Assembly (NCBI GenBank): GCA_034620365.1
Contig: JAQGEQ010000142.1
Location: 224,882 to 288,881 of the forward strand
DNA length: 64,000 nucleotides
Source of the DNA: Pegea sp. RAD2-039
Lineage: Eukaryota; Chordata; Thaliacea; Salpida; Salpidae
Direction: 5' to 3'
In this document: positions 50,650-64,000 of the stretch, piece after piece
How the letters are laid out: each line of letters begins with the position of its first letter
Position numbering within the stretch: position 1 is the first letter of the stretch
The notes under the pieces: model-generated
What the model was told of the DNA's origin: nothing
Seen by the model: only the letters and a program-made list of their open reading frames with translations
Database searches by the model: none
Translations under genes and position numbers: made by a program

Positions 50650-53220
50650 ATATTTCAAGCTACAAAATTTCAAACCTGCAACATACTGCAATCTCAGCTT
50701 TTCCTAGTCATTCTTTCAGTTCTACTGCATCTTTTGTTGTAGAGAGTGTAATCCTGCTGCTGAAAACAGTTGATTCTTTTTAATTTCTACCCTGGTTTAC
50801 AACTTGGCTATTTTTGTCATAAGCATGCCATAGTACTTTATTCAAATTATTTATATAGTTGTAAATATTTATTTTTATATCTTTTAAGCTAAAAAAGTGT
50901 CATTTACAATAAGAAGTTGTTTAATTCTATTGCAAGTTGGTGTAAGTTTTGCATACCGTTTTATTTTTAATTTTAGGTAAATTATAAATAATTCATCTAT
51001 TATGAAAACTGTGTATCTGAAATACTCTAAAAAATAAACTATTATTATTTGTTTATTTATTATACTAGCTTTACTACTAATAAAGCTTGATTTGCTGATA
51101 CACAATACAACTATAGATTTATAATTAAAGTGAACATTTTGTATCTAGTATGTAAAATTGTCAAAAAATAATTGAAAAAAAACATGTTGTATTGTTCATG
51201 CCTAAATTGTTGTTCAGTTTAAGGCAAGCCATATCTTTTTTCTTCATAATACATTACAATGAAATATGTTTATAAAGTTTCTAATTAAAAAAGAGCATAC
51301 AATTTGCTATTTGACATCAACTGCAAACCAGAAAATAAATTCAACTTAGTCATTTTTACAAATTACAATATATTAACAAATTATTCAATCAAAGAATTAT
51401 GTGAAGTAAATTTTAAGATTTAAAATTAATCCACAACAGATGATATATAAGGGACCTTAAGTTGTACTCCTTAAAAACGTTTTCATGGAAAAATGATAAT
51501 TGAGTTTTCCTTTTAGTAAAATTAAACAAATTTATTAGTTATAATTTATATTTTCAATAAACGACATATCCAAACTTAATGTAGGATATCCCTAGAAAGA
51601 AAGTATTATGTAGATGTAATAAACAAATATTTATACAATTAAAATATAAATCACCTCAATGATCAAACCACAGCCTGAAATTGGAAGTTTGTTATAGACA
51701 CAATTAAGTATTATAAAATTGGTTAGTAGAATTAAAATCAATTAAGAATTTTGTTCTTACTTTAAAGATTCAAGCAAGTTGATTCTAAAAATGAAAATGT
51801 CTTTTATCTTTCAGATTTTTGTGTTTAACTTAAAATTATTACAGTTTAAAGGTTTAAAAAGGTAATTCATAAAGTTTTTTTGAAAAGAGCAGGGTTTGAA
51901 AATTTTCACTAAAAACTTATTCTAATGGTTTTAAAGAGCTACTAAGAAGTTACGAAAGTATTACATTTTTAATAATTTTAAAACTGCATTTTACATAACT
52001 TATTGCAACACAAATCACATTGTAAAAAGGGGCTGAGATTGGATTATGTTCTTATTTTAAACAAGGTTATGATAAATCTGTCTCTAAAGTTTATTTTTTC
52101 ACTGATACTAAATGAGATTTTCTTAAAATATACTTGAGAATAACAATTCATTTTATTTTTTATTAAAACTTAATCTACGAGTAAGAAGAAGAAATTTTTA
52201 TTCTTTTAATCTCAATATTTACAAGAGTAAAAAGATTTTTAAAGCAAATGAATTAATTATCAACAGAGCAATTTCATTTTTTTCATAGTTTTGCATGATT
52301 TTTCATATTATAACTTTAATTATTCTTACAAGGTTTTCATTGTCATAAAATTTATTTCTTTATTGTTTTCTTTTAATTGATATGCTTTGATGATATTATT
52401 TTTAAGAACGCTTATAAACATTATTTTATTATATTCTAAACAATCTTAAATGTTTTCTACAAAGGTATTGCTTCAAGAACTAAACTCAGATAAAGAATTT
52501 AATTTATCTTTTCTTGCTATTTTTAGAAAGCTAAAGGGCTTGTAATAATTTATAGATATAAAGTTATGTCTTGAGATCTCATGGCCAGCAGCTGAGTTAA
52601 AAATATTATAGATTTGTATAGGTTATAAAAACATTTATTTAGTAAGGTTATTTTTAAAATCTGAAAATATCAGGTAAACAAGTTTTGCACTAAGGAACAA
52701 TATTTTTGATATATAATTGTTTTTATATTTCTATTTATATAACCAGAAAAATTTAATTGATAAAGTTGATTGCCAGATTAATATAGACTGTTGATTTGTT
52801 TTAAAAGCTATAGAATGTTTGCAGACTTATAGCTATATTAAAATTTAATCTTAAAAATGTATATTATGTTTTTTATGTTTAAATTTTCTCTATGAAGCTT
52901 ATGTTGTTGATTCCTTAGAATTTCTAAAATAATTGATTTAAAAGTTTAAATGCCGTATACTAAAGTATTTACCAACAATTGTAAATAAATCAACAACTCA
53001 ATCTGCTCCTTAGGCAGGTTTTAATCTAGATAAATATAATAGCTTACTAGTTAGAAAATCAAACTTGTAAGAAATTGAAAGTTTTTGTCTTGTAAAGAAA
53101 ATCATACTTGGTATAAGCTATGATTTAATTAATGACATTGTTTGTATTGTCTTTTTAACTTGAGAACTTATCTTAAATCTTTTTTATTTAAATGTATTTA
53201 ATATAAACGATTATGATACT
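50650..53220 (+). repeat. Upstream flank of E2F copy D
   Basis: Mirror of 22.5-25.06 kb. It contains the 106-codon frame just before it (50328-50648) and, on the minus strand, the 73-codon frame at 50884-51105. Both stay open in the partner arm, but that is expected from near-identity. Confidence 0.6.
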
Positions 53221-53265
53221 TTTTATAGGATTTCTTGTTATAAATTTTAACTGAGATTCAAAGTG

Positions 53266-54111
53266 ATGGCTGATGTTGTACCAACAAGTAGCAGACATGA
53301 AAATTCTTTGGGAGTTTTAACAACTAAGTTTGTTAATTACATAAGGAATGCTCCAGATGGTAAAGTGGATCTTAGAATAGCAGCCAAGCAGTTACAAATC
53401 AAACAAAAACGAAGAATATACGACATCATTAATGTCTTAGAAGGAATAGGACTGCTCAAAAAAACATCACAAAATTGTGTCCAATGGATAGGTGCAAGTC
53501 CTGATCGTGAAAGTGATGTTTCAATAATTTCAAATCTTAAGTCAGATCTTCAAGGTCTTGATGAAAAAGAAGCTGATCTGGACGATGCTATTAAATACAT
53601 GAAACAAAGCATGCGGAATGTAATGGTTGATGATGATAATAAAAAGTTATCATATGTTACTCATGAAGATCTTTGTCATTCCTTCTCTGGTGATGCATTA
53701 CTAGCAATTAAAGCTCCTTCTGGAATAGAAATTGAAGTTCCCACTGCAGACTCATCGAAAAAGGGCTCTTATCAAGCAAATTTGAAGTCGAATTCTGGTC
53801 CTTTTGATGTTGTTATCTTAAACAAAGATGTAGCTACTTCTCCGGTTTCAGTATCTACTCCTACAAGTCAAACTGATAAAATGTTGTCAGAAGTTGAGAA
53901 GCCAGCTAAAGATTTTTTGTTGAATCGTAATCTTCCTCAAGATGAAACCAAGTTGTTTGAAGAATGGATTAATTCACCTTGTACTAGTGAACCCTTGTTA
54001 AATCTTTCCCCCTTTTTCTCTCACCAAGACTATCGGTTTAATCTTGAGAATACCGAAGGAGGATATGACCTTTTTGATGTCCACCCACAACCTCAAGTAG
54101 ACCATCAATAA
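53266..54111 (+). CDS. E2F4/5-like transcription factor, copy D
   Basis: A 281-residue intronless frame from the ATG at 53266, differing from copy A at only about five positions (for example Cys for Ser after YVTHEDL, and DVHPQPQVDHQ against DVNPQPQVNHQ at the end). Winged helix, RRIYD, marked box and pocket-binding motif are all intact. Relative to B it carries charge changes in the DNA-binding domain (IKQ, LLKK, W-I-G for W-K-G after NCVQ). The poly(A) hexamer of B and C is AATAAT here. Being the arm partner of A, it is either a recent duplicate or kept alike by gene conversion. Confidence 0.92.
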   Translation: MADVVPTSSRHENSLGVLTTKFVNYIRNAPDGKVDLRIAAKQLQIKQKRRIYDIINVLEGIGLLKKTSQNCVQWIGASPDRESDVSIISNLKSDLQGLDEKEADLDDAIKYMKQSMRNVMVDDDNKKLSYVTHEDLCHSFSGDALLAIKAPSGIEIEVPTADSSKKGSYQANLKSNSGPFDVVILNKDVATSPVSVSTPTSQTDKMLSEVEKPAKDFLLNRNLPQDETKLFEEWINSPCTSEPLLNLSPFFSHQDYRFNLENTEGGYDLFDVHPQPQVDHQ

Positions 54112-54727
54112 AGTTGATGTCTATTAATATTTTGGAAATATTGTTTGGCTGAAACAACAAACTTTTCTTTCATGTAAATAATTCTGATGTTGAAATACGT
54201 ATAGTTCAGTTTTTAGTTAGTTTAATCGTAAGTAAACATGTTGAGTCACTATCTGTTCTTCAGTTTCTTTTAATAATTTGTTTGTTGGACAAAGCTAAAT
54301 ATACTTTAAAGAATTGTTTATAATTTTTCTATTTTGTGGTAAAAGGCTCAACAAACCTTTAAAATTGTTTAAATTTGATATTAATTGTAAGTTTCTTATT
54401 TGTGTAAAAGTTTCATATAAAGTTTTTATTTTTAAAACACATCTGAATACTTTAAATAAATCTTTAGCTTCTGCTTTAGTGTAACATCACTTCATCTATA
54501 ACATATTTCTAATAATTCATTTAAACTTAAACTTAATTAATGAGAATGTTATGTGATTTCTACAGATGATTGATTCACAGGTTGTTAATATAAAATTGCT
54601 AGAGTTTGAATTGTAAGACATTGGATTCCTTCTGAAGACAAGAACCAGATACAGATTATGAAGACGTAAAATCGACTAGTTCGTATCTTTTAGGTCCTTC
54701 TAACAGTTAAAATATGATCAGAATCGT

Positions 54728-55110
54728 TTGTTCCTGGATTGGTAGGATTGTCAATGAAACCCACTGAGCAGAAAAGCTGTTAGACTCTATTTTCAGCTTA
54801 TCATTTAGTATAAAAGTGATAAATTGAATGAGCATCTTAATTAAGATAATTTCTCATCTTTTCAGATCTAAAATAGGGGTGACGAGAAGGAAAATTTCTT
54901 TTTGGAGGAACTTGGTGGACGTTGTGATGATTATGAGTAAGATTCCAGCTATCTTGCTCAATCCACTTTATTTCGATGCTCTAATGATAAAAGACTCTTT
55001 TGAAAATGTCCTGAATATTTTCACGCTGATCTTGCTGATGAACTTTTTTCTAAATCTTAACAATGAAGCACTTTTATATCTTGTATACCAACTGACCAAT
55101 TATTAGTACT
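54728..55110 (+). pseudogene. Flightless-I pseudogene fragment, unit D
   Basis: Partner of 20573-20951. Only the WIGRIVNE remnant (54.73-54.79 kb) and the FLEELGGRCDDYE remnant (from 54.87 kb) survive. The two preceding exons are deleted, and the join lies near 54.66-54.72 kb. The 92-codon open frame here runs in a shifted frame. Confidence 0.7.
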
Positions 55111-55129
55111 TTTTTCCAACTTTTTGCTA

Positions 55130-57955
55130 CTTTTGAAAATCGTGCTTCAGTTTGATATTATCAAAAATAAAATATCAAAAAGCTCAATTTTTTAGAGGTT
55201 CTTCTTTTATCGACAATATTTTGTTTCAAAATTAAAATAATTTCCAATACAAATGAAATGAAAATACTTTAATCCATTGTCGCTTTTTTCAAGATATATA
55301 ATTGTGATGAATACTTCATCTTCAGTAACAATCAGAGATCAGATATTAAATTGAATATTTATTTTATTAGGGTATCGTTTTAAAGTTATTTATTTGGAAA
55401 AGGATCATAATGATTTAAAGATGATAAGAAAGATGAATGAAGTTGAAACATGAAAATAGCAGTTTTAATATCACTAATGATAATTTTATGAATATAGATA
55501 GTGATTCTTACAACATCATTAAAAGCTGTAATTTGAAATTTTTTACGTGTTCATGCGCGTAAAACTGAATATTGGTATTTTGACGACAACAGTAAGTCTA
55601 TAACTGAATAATAGAGAATTTGCTAATTATTCTTTTGTTTAACATATGAAGTCTCAAGATTTTCAAGATGTTTAAACTGGTCTTAAAAGGAAAATAAACC
55701 ACACATATTTACAATATGCTTCCATGGCTGGACTGCATTTTAGTAAACTTTTTTCTTACTCTAACACCAAAGCACTTTTCTATCTGATATATTAACTGAC
55801 GAATTGTTTTAATCAAACTTTCATTTACTCAATTTTGTTCTGGAACTTCTATTAAATTCTATAAATGTCCGATTAAGTGTAAAATTTTAGCATCGCTGTC
55901 ATCAGGACATGTGGTCAGGCTGAAGGATATGTTGACCGGGAGTAGAATAAGTAAACAGGTAGTAGGATATGTGAATCACAGCTTATCTAGCTATATAGCA
56001 AAACCAACTAAAGCGATAAAGAGATTGACGATGGCGTGATGAGTTGCCATCCAAATAAGCTAACATACCTTTAATATTACTAGACTAATCCAACATGAAC
56101 CTGTCAAAAGTGTCTAATTATAATCAATAGTTACTAGAGTTTAGTTGCTAGTATTATATTGTGTCATACATCATCATTTTACATCACTAGCTATTATAAA
56201 AACAGACTTCTAACTCACAGCTATGTCATCAATTTTGATGACGTTATTAAATGGTCTAAATTCCCCACAAAACTTTGTTAACCGAATGTTGACGTCATTA
56301 GCACGCACAGCACTTTTGTAACTTTAACTGAATCGATTCGAAACTAGTAATATCAACACCCTGCTATAGTGAAAATGAACACGTTATAGTTTTACTGACG
56401 TCATCACCTGCCACAGGCCTACTAATAATGGCTGACAGTGATGAAACTAAATGACGCGCTCATAGTTGACGATACAGATGATGGAGCAAAGATCTTTTGT
56501 GATTTTTGTGTTGCTGGTAATGACTCCAATCAAATTTTCTGGATTACAACTGTGAAGCGATGACGTCATCATAAAATTTACTATTTTTGCTACTGACCTT
56601 CACGACATCGAATTTAACTTTCGACATGCTTCAGTAATTTCATCATTATAACCGCATTGTCTAAAAAGAAGCACAAAATAACGCTTGGGAACGCGAGTGA
56701 AAGTATCTGTAAAGATCAAATTACATTTTAGAAAGTACTGAAGAAGATGAAAATTGGTTCTGTTAAGACTTCTTCAAACACTGTGGTGTCAACACTTTCA
56801 AATTGCAAGTAGCCGCACGGTGTTGCTTCAGTGACGTCACTAGCGCGATAAAGATCAAGTCAATGATCAAAATCCATGCAAACTCATAAAGAAGTAGGTT
56901 GATTGAAAGTAGATCTCTGTACTTACTTCAAACTCACTCAACTTTTGTTGGAATTTCTATTTGTTAAATAGGTCGCTTGGTGGCAGACGAGCAAAGTTTA
57001 CTTTTGTTATTACATCAAGAATCAACTAATAGTTCTACAAATATCTACAAATCAACTGCTCGCAAGCTATAAAAACCATTTAATTTTGAAATCGAGAAGC
57101 CATCAACTAGCTTACTACTGACTACAAATTTGAGAACGTTGCAACCTCAGCGACCAAAGATTTTCATTTGTAGACAAATAAGAAAATTTAGGAGCAACTG
57201 GACCTGAAGAATATAGTATCAAGGCAGATAATTAACCAAAAAATCAGCTACATATCGAATTACTACAAGATCTTTAGTATTTATATTAGGAATTATTATA
57301 TGTTTTATTGCTATTATTTATAAACGTAATTGTCGCTGTTGAAAAAATGAAGTCACACTGATACAGACAACATCTGCCAAATTTAGAAAAATTTTTTATT
57401 TAGGAAATCATTTCAAAATAAGTTACAATCGAATTATTATAAGTAATTATTAATATCTTTCAAACTTCAATAGCTGTAGTTCATCTTGAATTATAGTCAA
57501 CGTATTTATGTTACGATAATTATATCTAATCTAAATTATCAATACTCCAAAATTTAATCATCTTTAAAGAGGAGTGTTTAAATATGTGTACTTTTTTCGA
57601 CTTTATGCTGCTACTGAAAATCATGCTTGAGTTTGATATTATCAAAAATACCTAAAATATCTGGAATTTATTTTTTGGATGATAACATTTTGTTTCAAAA
57701 TTAAAATCGTTTTTATTATATATAAAATGAATATACTTTCAGCGTGTGTATTTCTTTGAGGTATAAGGTTGTGATGGCTATTTTATCAGCACAAAAAATA
57801 AGAGATTAAATCTTAGATTAAAAGTTAAGTTTATTAGAATTTTGTATTAAAATTCTTTGGTAAGAGAATGATCATAGTTATTTAAAGATGATAAGAAAGG
57901 TGAATGAAGTTGAAACATTAAAATAGCATTTTGCAAATAATAAAGATCAACAGAA
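55130..57955 (+). repeat. CRE block with flanking ~350-bp direct repeats, unit D
   Basis: Repeats at about 55130-55490 and 57590-57955 share 'ctactgaaaatc.tgctt.agtttgatattatcaaa', 'tattttgtttcaaaattaaaat', 'ttgtgatg..ta.tt.atc', and 'gatgataagaaag.tgaatgaagttgaaaca'. They enclose about 2.1 kb that ends upstream in a decayed second copy of the FLII-exon tail and then holds the CRE-rich stretch. The repeat ends are not TG...CA, and no primer-binding or gag/pol sequence is present, so they are not LTRs in any recognisable form. Confidence 0.65.
56220..56870 (+). repeat. CRE-rich block of unit D
   Basis: Perfect TGACGTCA octamers at 56290-56297, 56396-56403, 56561-56568 and 56832-56839. Inverted partner of 18.78-19.45 kb. 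Confidence 0.7.
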
Positions 57956-59722
57956 TACACCGATATAAATATTTTCTAAAAATCTTAACTTAAAACGGAC
58001 AATATTAAAGAATAAAACAAACACTCAGAGCTGATCTACTTCTTTCAATATAGGTTGAAAATGTTTCTGCTTTGAACTTTTCAATCTATAATCTTCTTTA
58101 CAGGATACAAGAATGTATCATAACTAAAAATTCTTTGATCATTTACAGAGATCAACAAAGACATTTCAGCTGCAATCATATTGGTAACCAACCACTTTAT
58201 CTTTATAATGTAATTTTTTACATCATCTTACTAAACACATGACTTCATTATCACCTAGTTCTATTGTTATGTGACAGTTCATGGTTGCAAACACTATAAC
58301 TGAATTATAAACATTTTCAAGCAGTTTCAAACATTATAAGATCTTTTTTTCAAACTTTTTAAATATTTTTTTTTCTCAAATATAATTATAAATTGTTAAC
58401 ACAACCTAAAGCAGGTTATGTGAAATTAACTTCTCATTTAGTTTCTATATTTAATGACTGAAGAACCAAACTGTTGAACAGCTGGACCGAAAGATTACAT
58501 CTAGAAGCTTATCAAATTTTTTGAAAAAAATTTTAGTTAAAGTGCAGATGCACTTCTAATATAATGCCAATTTTTCATGGTAGTTCTAAACAAAAAAAGT
58601 TACACTTTACTGCCCTCTAGCGTTATCACCATTGTCTTAACAAGCTGATTTTGTAACAGACAAAATTTTGCAACGCTTTTTGATATCACCTTTAATGATG
58701 GAGAAAAAAAGCAAAATTGAAGAGAGAATTTAAAATATTTCAGACAAACAGAACTTGTTTAGTTGACTAAATTGTTTTTTTAAAGTAATGATTTTACATT
58801 AGTGCACCGAATGTTTGTATTTTCTTTAAAGTCATCAAACAAGTTTAGAAGTTATTAGATATACTTCGTCATAATGCACTTTTTTTCATTTTGACCAAAT
58901 TTTCAATTTACAATATTTTAGAAATACCTCCTGATCACATAAGCTAGTTTCTTTTACAATATTTCTTGGATTGATTGGAAGGATATAGAAATGCAAAGGT
59001 CTACGGATCAAATCCAACTATTTGTCGCTTTCAAGTAAAAAAATTAATAAGGTCAAACTTACAAAAAACTAGTATACGTAACAATTTCTAAAAGTCAAGA
59101 GCAACTTTTAAAATCCATAATATTAACTGAGATATGTAAAATTTAATATATATTTAGTTTTAAAAAGTGTATAAAAGGAAATCTTTTTAAAGTAAAAGCT
59201 TTTTCATTCAATAAGCAGGAAAAGATATAATTCATAAAAGACAATATTACCCTTACGATTTACTTTTTAAAAATTAGTAATTACGTAAGAATAAAATTAA
59301 TAGACAAAAATGTATCAAAATTGATTTTAACACTAAAACTTGTTATCAAAGTATGTTGTCCATAGAAGGTAATGTGTGTAAGTTAATTCTAACTATAAAA
59401 GTTATTGTAATAATTTCTCTACAATAAGCTTCCAAAGAGAGCTGTTTTGTTTACTGAGAAGTTTTAACATCTTATAGTATAGAGCATACTCATCATAGTA
59501 GTAGCTAGCAAATTCTTAAATGATAATATCCTACATTCTTAAAGTTTAAAGTTTTAAAATAAACTATTTGTGAAAGTTTTGTCATATTGTTTAAGAAAGG
59601 AGATTTAAACTTTAAAGAAGTAAAGAGTTGATCTTGGGATTTCAGATTTTTATATTCTGTCCAACAAAACTTGCTATTAAGTGAACAGAAATTTACAAAA
59701 GAAACCAATGGGTATTATTTGA

Positions 59723-60183
59723 TATGTTACTCATGAAGATCTTTTTCATTTCTTCTCTGGTGATGCATTACTAGCAATTAAAGCTCCTTCTGGAATCGAA
59801 CTTCAAGTTCCCACTCCAGACTTATCGAAGAAAGGCTCTTATCAAGCACATTTGAAGTCGAAATCTGGTCCTATTGTTGTAGTTATCTTAACCAAAGATG
59901 TAGCTTCTTCTCCGGTTTCAGTATCTACTCCTCCAAATCAAACTGATAACATTCTCAGAAGCTGAGAAGCCAGCTAAAGATCTTATGTTGAATCGTAATC
60001 ATCCTAAAGATGAAAGAAGTTGTTTGAAGAATGGATTAATTCACCTTGTACTAGTGAACCCTGGTTAAATCTCTCTCCTTTTTTTCTCGCCAAGACTATC
60101 GATTTAATCTTGAAAATACCGAAGGAGGATACGACCTTTTTGATGTCAACCTACAACTTCAAACAAACAATAAATATATTTGA
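59723..60183 (+). pseudogene. 5'-truncated E2F4/5-like copy D'
   Basis: Partner of A'. The homology begins at the marked-box codons YVTHEDL and is fused directly to the block that elsewhere precedes the E2F flank. It shares with A' the one-base deletion before the pocket-binding motif, and has two further small deletions of its own (near 59.95 kb and at 60.01 kb). The original stop codon is also lost. It is therefore more decayed than A', and both are non-functional. Confidence 0.88.
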
Positions 60184-60897
60184 TTTCTAATAATAATTTG
60201 GGAGTAATGTTCAGCTTAAATACCAAGCTTTTTTTATATCTAAATAATTCTGATTTTGGCATATTTATAATTCACTTTTTAGTTAGTTTAATCATAAGTA
60301 GACAAGTTCATTCACTATCTGTTCTTCAGTTTCTTTTAATAAATTGTTTGTTGCTGCATAAAACCAAAATAACTTTAAAAAATTGTTTTCCATGTTTTTT
60401 TGTTTTATGGTACAATGCTCAACAAACTTATAAAATTGTTTAGTTTTGATATTAATTGTAAGTTTTGTATTAGTGCAAAAGTTTTATATAGATTTTTCAT
60501 ATTATAAGAAGCATTTGAAGACCCTTATTAATTCATTAGCTTCTGGTTTCAAAATAAAATCACTTCTTAAATGTTTGTCAAATAATTCTTTTAGATTTAA
60601 TCTTAAAATATAAAATTTCTATGTGTTTCCTTGCAGATAATTGAGTTGAAGTTTGTTACTGTAAGATTGCTAGAATTTGAATATTGAAATATTGGATTCC
60701 TTTTGAAGACGGAGAAGCAGATGACAAAACTAAAAAGCGCTTGATGACATCTACTATCAAGTTTCAACCCTGTTTTGAAAATGCCTTTTCCAGAAAGTAA
60801 GAAGTAATACAATTAAAACATCAACTGGTTTGCTATTTTCACTCAAATTGTTGTAATAAGAACATCGCATTTTAAAAATTTTCTAATTTTATTCCAG

Positions 60898-61590
60898 GAT
60901 TATCTCAAGTTTTTATCTCACTTTAAACAAAAGTTAAGTAAATTCAACGGTTCTAAAGAAAGAAGATTAGGGAATGAATATGTAAGTTGTGATCGACAGC
61001 TTTGATGATCTTAGTTGTTGACAAAGCTCCATTAGGATGAGAAAACTCAATTTCATCAAACTCGTTCAAATGAAGGCTACCTGACATCTATATGTATTTA
61101 AATCGATGACAATCCAAAACATATTAACTCTGAGTTCTGCTACTTTTTAAAAGTAATTAAACATCGAATTATATCTATTTTAATCATAATTTCTTTCAGA
61201 TTTCTTTTAACAGTGACGATCTGAATGGAATTATTTATGCCTGGATTGGTAGGATTGTCAATGATACGTGCTGAGCAGAAAAGCTGTTAGTCTTTATTTT
61301 CAGATCATCATTTAGTATAAAAGTGAGAAATTGACTGATCATCTTCATTAAGATAATTTCTCATTTTTTCAGATCATAAATAGGAGTGAGGAAAGAAAAT
61401 TTCTATTTGGAGGAACTTGTGATGATTATGAGTAAGATTCCAGCTAGCTTGCTCAATTTAATTTATTTTGATGATTTAATGATAAAAGATTATTTTGAAA
61501 ATGTCCCGATTTTTGTTACGCTGATCTCGCTGATGAACTTTTTTTCTAAATCTTAACAATAAATCACTTTTTTATCTTGTATACCAACTG
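60898..61590 (+). pseudogene. Flightless-I pseudogene fragment, unit D'
   Basis: Remnants at 60898-60981 (DYLKFLSHF-stop, ending in gtaagt), 61036-61152 (RSNEGYLTS, stop, INSEFCYFLK), 61200-61288 (after ctttcag: ISFNSDDLNGIIYAWIGRI) and 61373-61590 (including the equivalent of DFC.ADLAD). The splice sites of the first three are still good, but the reading frames are broken. Confidence 0.8.
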
Positions 61591-62699
61591 ACGACTTGTT
61601 AGTACTTTTTTCCAACTTTATGCTACTACTGAAAATCGTAATTAAGTTTGATATTATCAAAAATAAAATATATAAAATCTCAATTTTTTTGAGTTTCTTC
61701 TATTATCAGAATTATTTTGTTTCAAAAATAATAAATTTAAAAAACATTAAACCATCGTCATTTTTTTTCAAAACAAAAATTTGTGATGATTATTTTATCT
61801 TCACTAAAAATCAGAGATCAGATCCTAAATTGAGTATTTAGCTTATTAAAGTATCGTATTAAAGTTAATTAGTTAATTCAATGTTTAGTTTATCAGACTT
61901 TTGCTTTAAAGTTTATTATTAGGAAAAGGATCATAGTGATTTAAGGATGATAAGAAAGATGAATAAAGTTGAAACAAGAAAATAGTAATTTTCACTACAC
62001 TGATAATAATATTATGATCTTAGATGGTGATTCTTTCAACATTATCAAAATCTTTATTTGTAATTTTGCATAGGTGTTTATGTGTTTAGGAAATCAAACT
62101 AGTAAGACTGAAAATTGGTTTTTTGACGACATGAGTAAGTGTATATCTGAATAAAAAACCTTTTACAATTTACAAGATGCTTCCATGGCTGGACTGCATT
62201 TTTGAGAACTTTTTTCTTATTCTTAACACCGAAGCACTTTTCTATCTGATGTATTAAATGACGACTTGTTTTAATCAGACAATCTTTACTCAATTTTGTG
62301 TTGGAACTTCTATTAAATTCTATAAATATCCGATTATGTTTAAGAAATTTTAGCATCACTGTCATCAGGACATATAGTCGAGTAGTAGTGTATGTTAATC
62401 ACAGCTTATCTAGCTATATAGCAATATCAACTAAAACGATAAAAAGATTGATGATGGCGTTATGAGTTGCCATCTACAATAAACTAACAAACCTTTAATA
62501 TGAGGACTCTAATAATGTCATATGTGTAATAATACTTTAATGTGAGGATTCTACCAACTCTATAGAATTTACCAACTAGAACCTGTCAAAAGTGTCTAAT
62601 TATAATCAATAGTTACTAGAGTTTAGTTGCTAATATTAGATTGTGTCATACATCATCATTTTACATCACTAGCTATAAAAAAATAGACTTCTAACTCAC

Positions 62700-63340
62700 A
62701 GCTATGTCATCAATTTTGATGACGTTATTAAATGGTCTAAATTCCCCACAAAAATTCGTTAACCGAATGTTGACGTCATCAACACACACAGCACTTTCGG
62801 AGCTTTGCCTATATCGATTCAAAACTAGTGAGATCAACACCCTGTTATAGTGAAAATGGACGCGTCATAGCTTTACTGACGTCATCACCTGCCACAGGCC
62901 TACTAATAATGGCTGACAGTGATGAAACTAAATGACGCGCTTATAGTTGACGATACAGATGGTGGAGCAAAGATCTTTTGTGATCTTTGTGTTGCTGGTA
63001 ATGACTCCAATCAAATTTTCTGGATCACATCTGTGAAGCAATGACGTCATCATACAATATACTATTTTCGCTACTGACCTTTACGACATCGAAACAAACT
63101 TTCGACATGCTTCAGACTAAAAACAAGCACAAAGTAACGCTTGGGAACGCAGGTAAAAGTATCTTTATAGATCAAATTACATTTTGGAAGGTACTGAAGA
63201 AGATTAAAAATAGTTCTCTTAAGACTTCTTTAAACACTGTGGTGTCAACACTCTTAAATTGCAAGTAGCCACTCGGTGTTGCTTCAGTGACGTCAGTAGC
63301 GCGATAAAGATCACGTCAATGATCAAAATCAATGCAAAAC
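62700..63340 (+). repeat. CRE-rich block of unit D'
   Basis: Perfect TGACGTCA octamers at 62771-62778, 62877-62884, 63042-63049 and 63288-63295. Inverted partner of 12.28-12.99 kb. Confidence 0.7.
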
Positions 63341-64000
63341 CATAAAGAAGTAGGTTGGTTGAAACTATATTTCTGGACTTACTTCAAACTCATTCAACTT
63401 TTGTTGGAAGTTCTATTTGTTAAAAAGTTCACTTGGTGGCAGACGAGCAAGTTTTACTTTTGTTATTACATCAAGAATCAACTAATAGTTCTACAAATAT
63501 CTACAAATCAACTGCTCGCAAGCTCTAAATTTTATTTAATTGTGAAATCGAAAAGCCATCAACTAGCTCACTACTAACTGACTACAAATTTGAGAATGTT
63601 GCAACCTCAGCGACCAAAGGTTTTCATTTGTAGACAAATAAGAAAATTTAGGAGCAACTAGACCAGAAGAATGTAGTATCAAGACAGATAATTAACCAAA
63701 AAATCAGCTATATATATAATTACTATAAGATGTTTAGTATTCGTATTAGGAAGTAATACATGTTTTGTTTATTATTTATAAAAATAATTGTCGCTGTAGA
63801 AAAAATAAGTCCGACTGAAACCGACATTATCTGCCAAAGGTTTTACAATCGTCAATTTAGGAAATCATTTCAAAACAAGCTACTAAAAGTCATGCTTGAG
63901 TTTGATATTATCAAAAATACTTCAAATATTTGGAGTATAAAGTATAAACTTGTGATGATTATTTTATTAGCACAAAAAATAAAAGATCAAATTTTATATT

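Larger units (their letters stand above)
49550..64000 (+). repeat. Right arm of the giant inverted repeat (runs off the window)
   Basis: Plus-strand partner of 11665-26345. The inner end is judged from the last clear match to 26.3 kb (SWIDWK region, 49.6 kb). It carries the end of unit C, all of unit D and most of unit D'. It lacks the SINE present in the left arm. The last bases (63.96-64.0 kb) still match the left arm at about 11.67-11.71 kb, so the palindrome continues beyond the window. Confidence 0.93.

Overview
The window is a strongly AT-rich stretch of an invertebrate animal nuclear genome. The metazoan signs are E2F4/5-type transcription factors, fragments of Flightless-I, XAB2/SYF1 and CNOT7/8 with GT-AG introns, a CR1/L2-like LINE 3' end and a tRNA-derived SINE. 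I cannot name the species. The short introns and the many TGACGTCA octamers would suit a tunicate, but that is a weak guess.

The layout is dominated by a complex amplicon. A basic unit carries an intronless E2F4/5-like gene, then decayed exons of the Flightless-I (FLII) C-terminal gelsolin-like repeats, a CRE-rich block (3-4 perfect TGACGTCA sites), further non-coding DNA, and about 3 kb of conserved flank leading to the next E2F. The unit is repeated in tandem on the + strand: E2F copies B (36.1 kb), C (43.6 kb), D (53.3 kb) and truncated D' (59.7 kb). It appears inverted on the left: copy A (22.4 kb), truncated A' (15.9 kb) and a third unit at 8.0-11.6 kb. Copies A and D lie in two arms of a very large inverted repeat, about 11.7-26.3 kb against 49.55-64.0 kb. 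Paired coordinates sum to about 75,665-75,690. The arms look near-identical and the loop between them is about 23 kb. The right arm runs off the window.

The four full-length E2F copies are open and keep the winged-helix RRIYD motif, the marked box and the C-terminal pocket-protein motif. Almost everything around them is broken: FLII exons with stops, shared frameshifts in A'/D', and pseudogene pieces of XAB2/SYF1 (29.2-30.9 kb, +), CNOT7/8 (32.8-33.1 kb, -) and a death-domain gene (33.9 kb, +) in the loop. Intact amplified regulators inside a palindrome, set among decayed fragments of housekeeping genes, resemble an ampliconic region of a sex-limited, B or otherwise rarely recombining chromosome. 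That is inference.

Other likely real coding pieces of unknown identity are a terminal exon with a poly(A) signal at 7.5-7.9 kb (-), a terminal exon at 4.43-4.67 kb (-), a Q/N/S/H-rich exon at 30.9-31.75 kb (-) and a short first exon at 33.25 kb (+). A LINE 3' fragment (10.5-11.1 kb) and a SINE (25.84-26.04 kb) share a 3' tail. The SINE sits only in the left arm, so it inserted after the inverted duplication. Remaining stretches are AT-rich, without features I can support.
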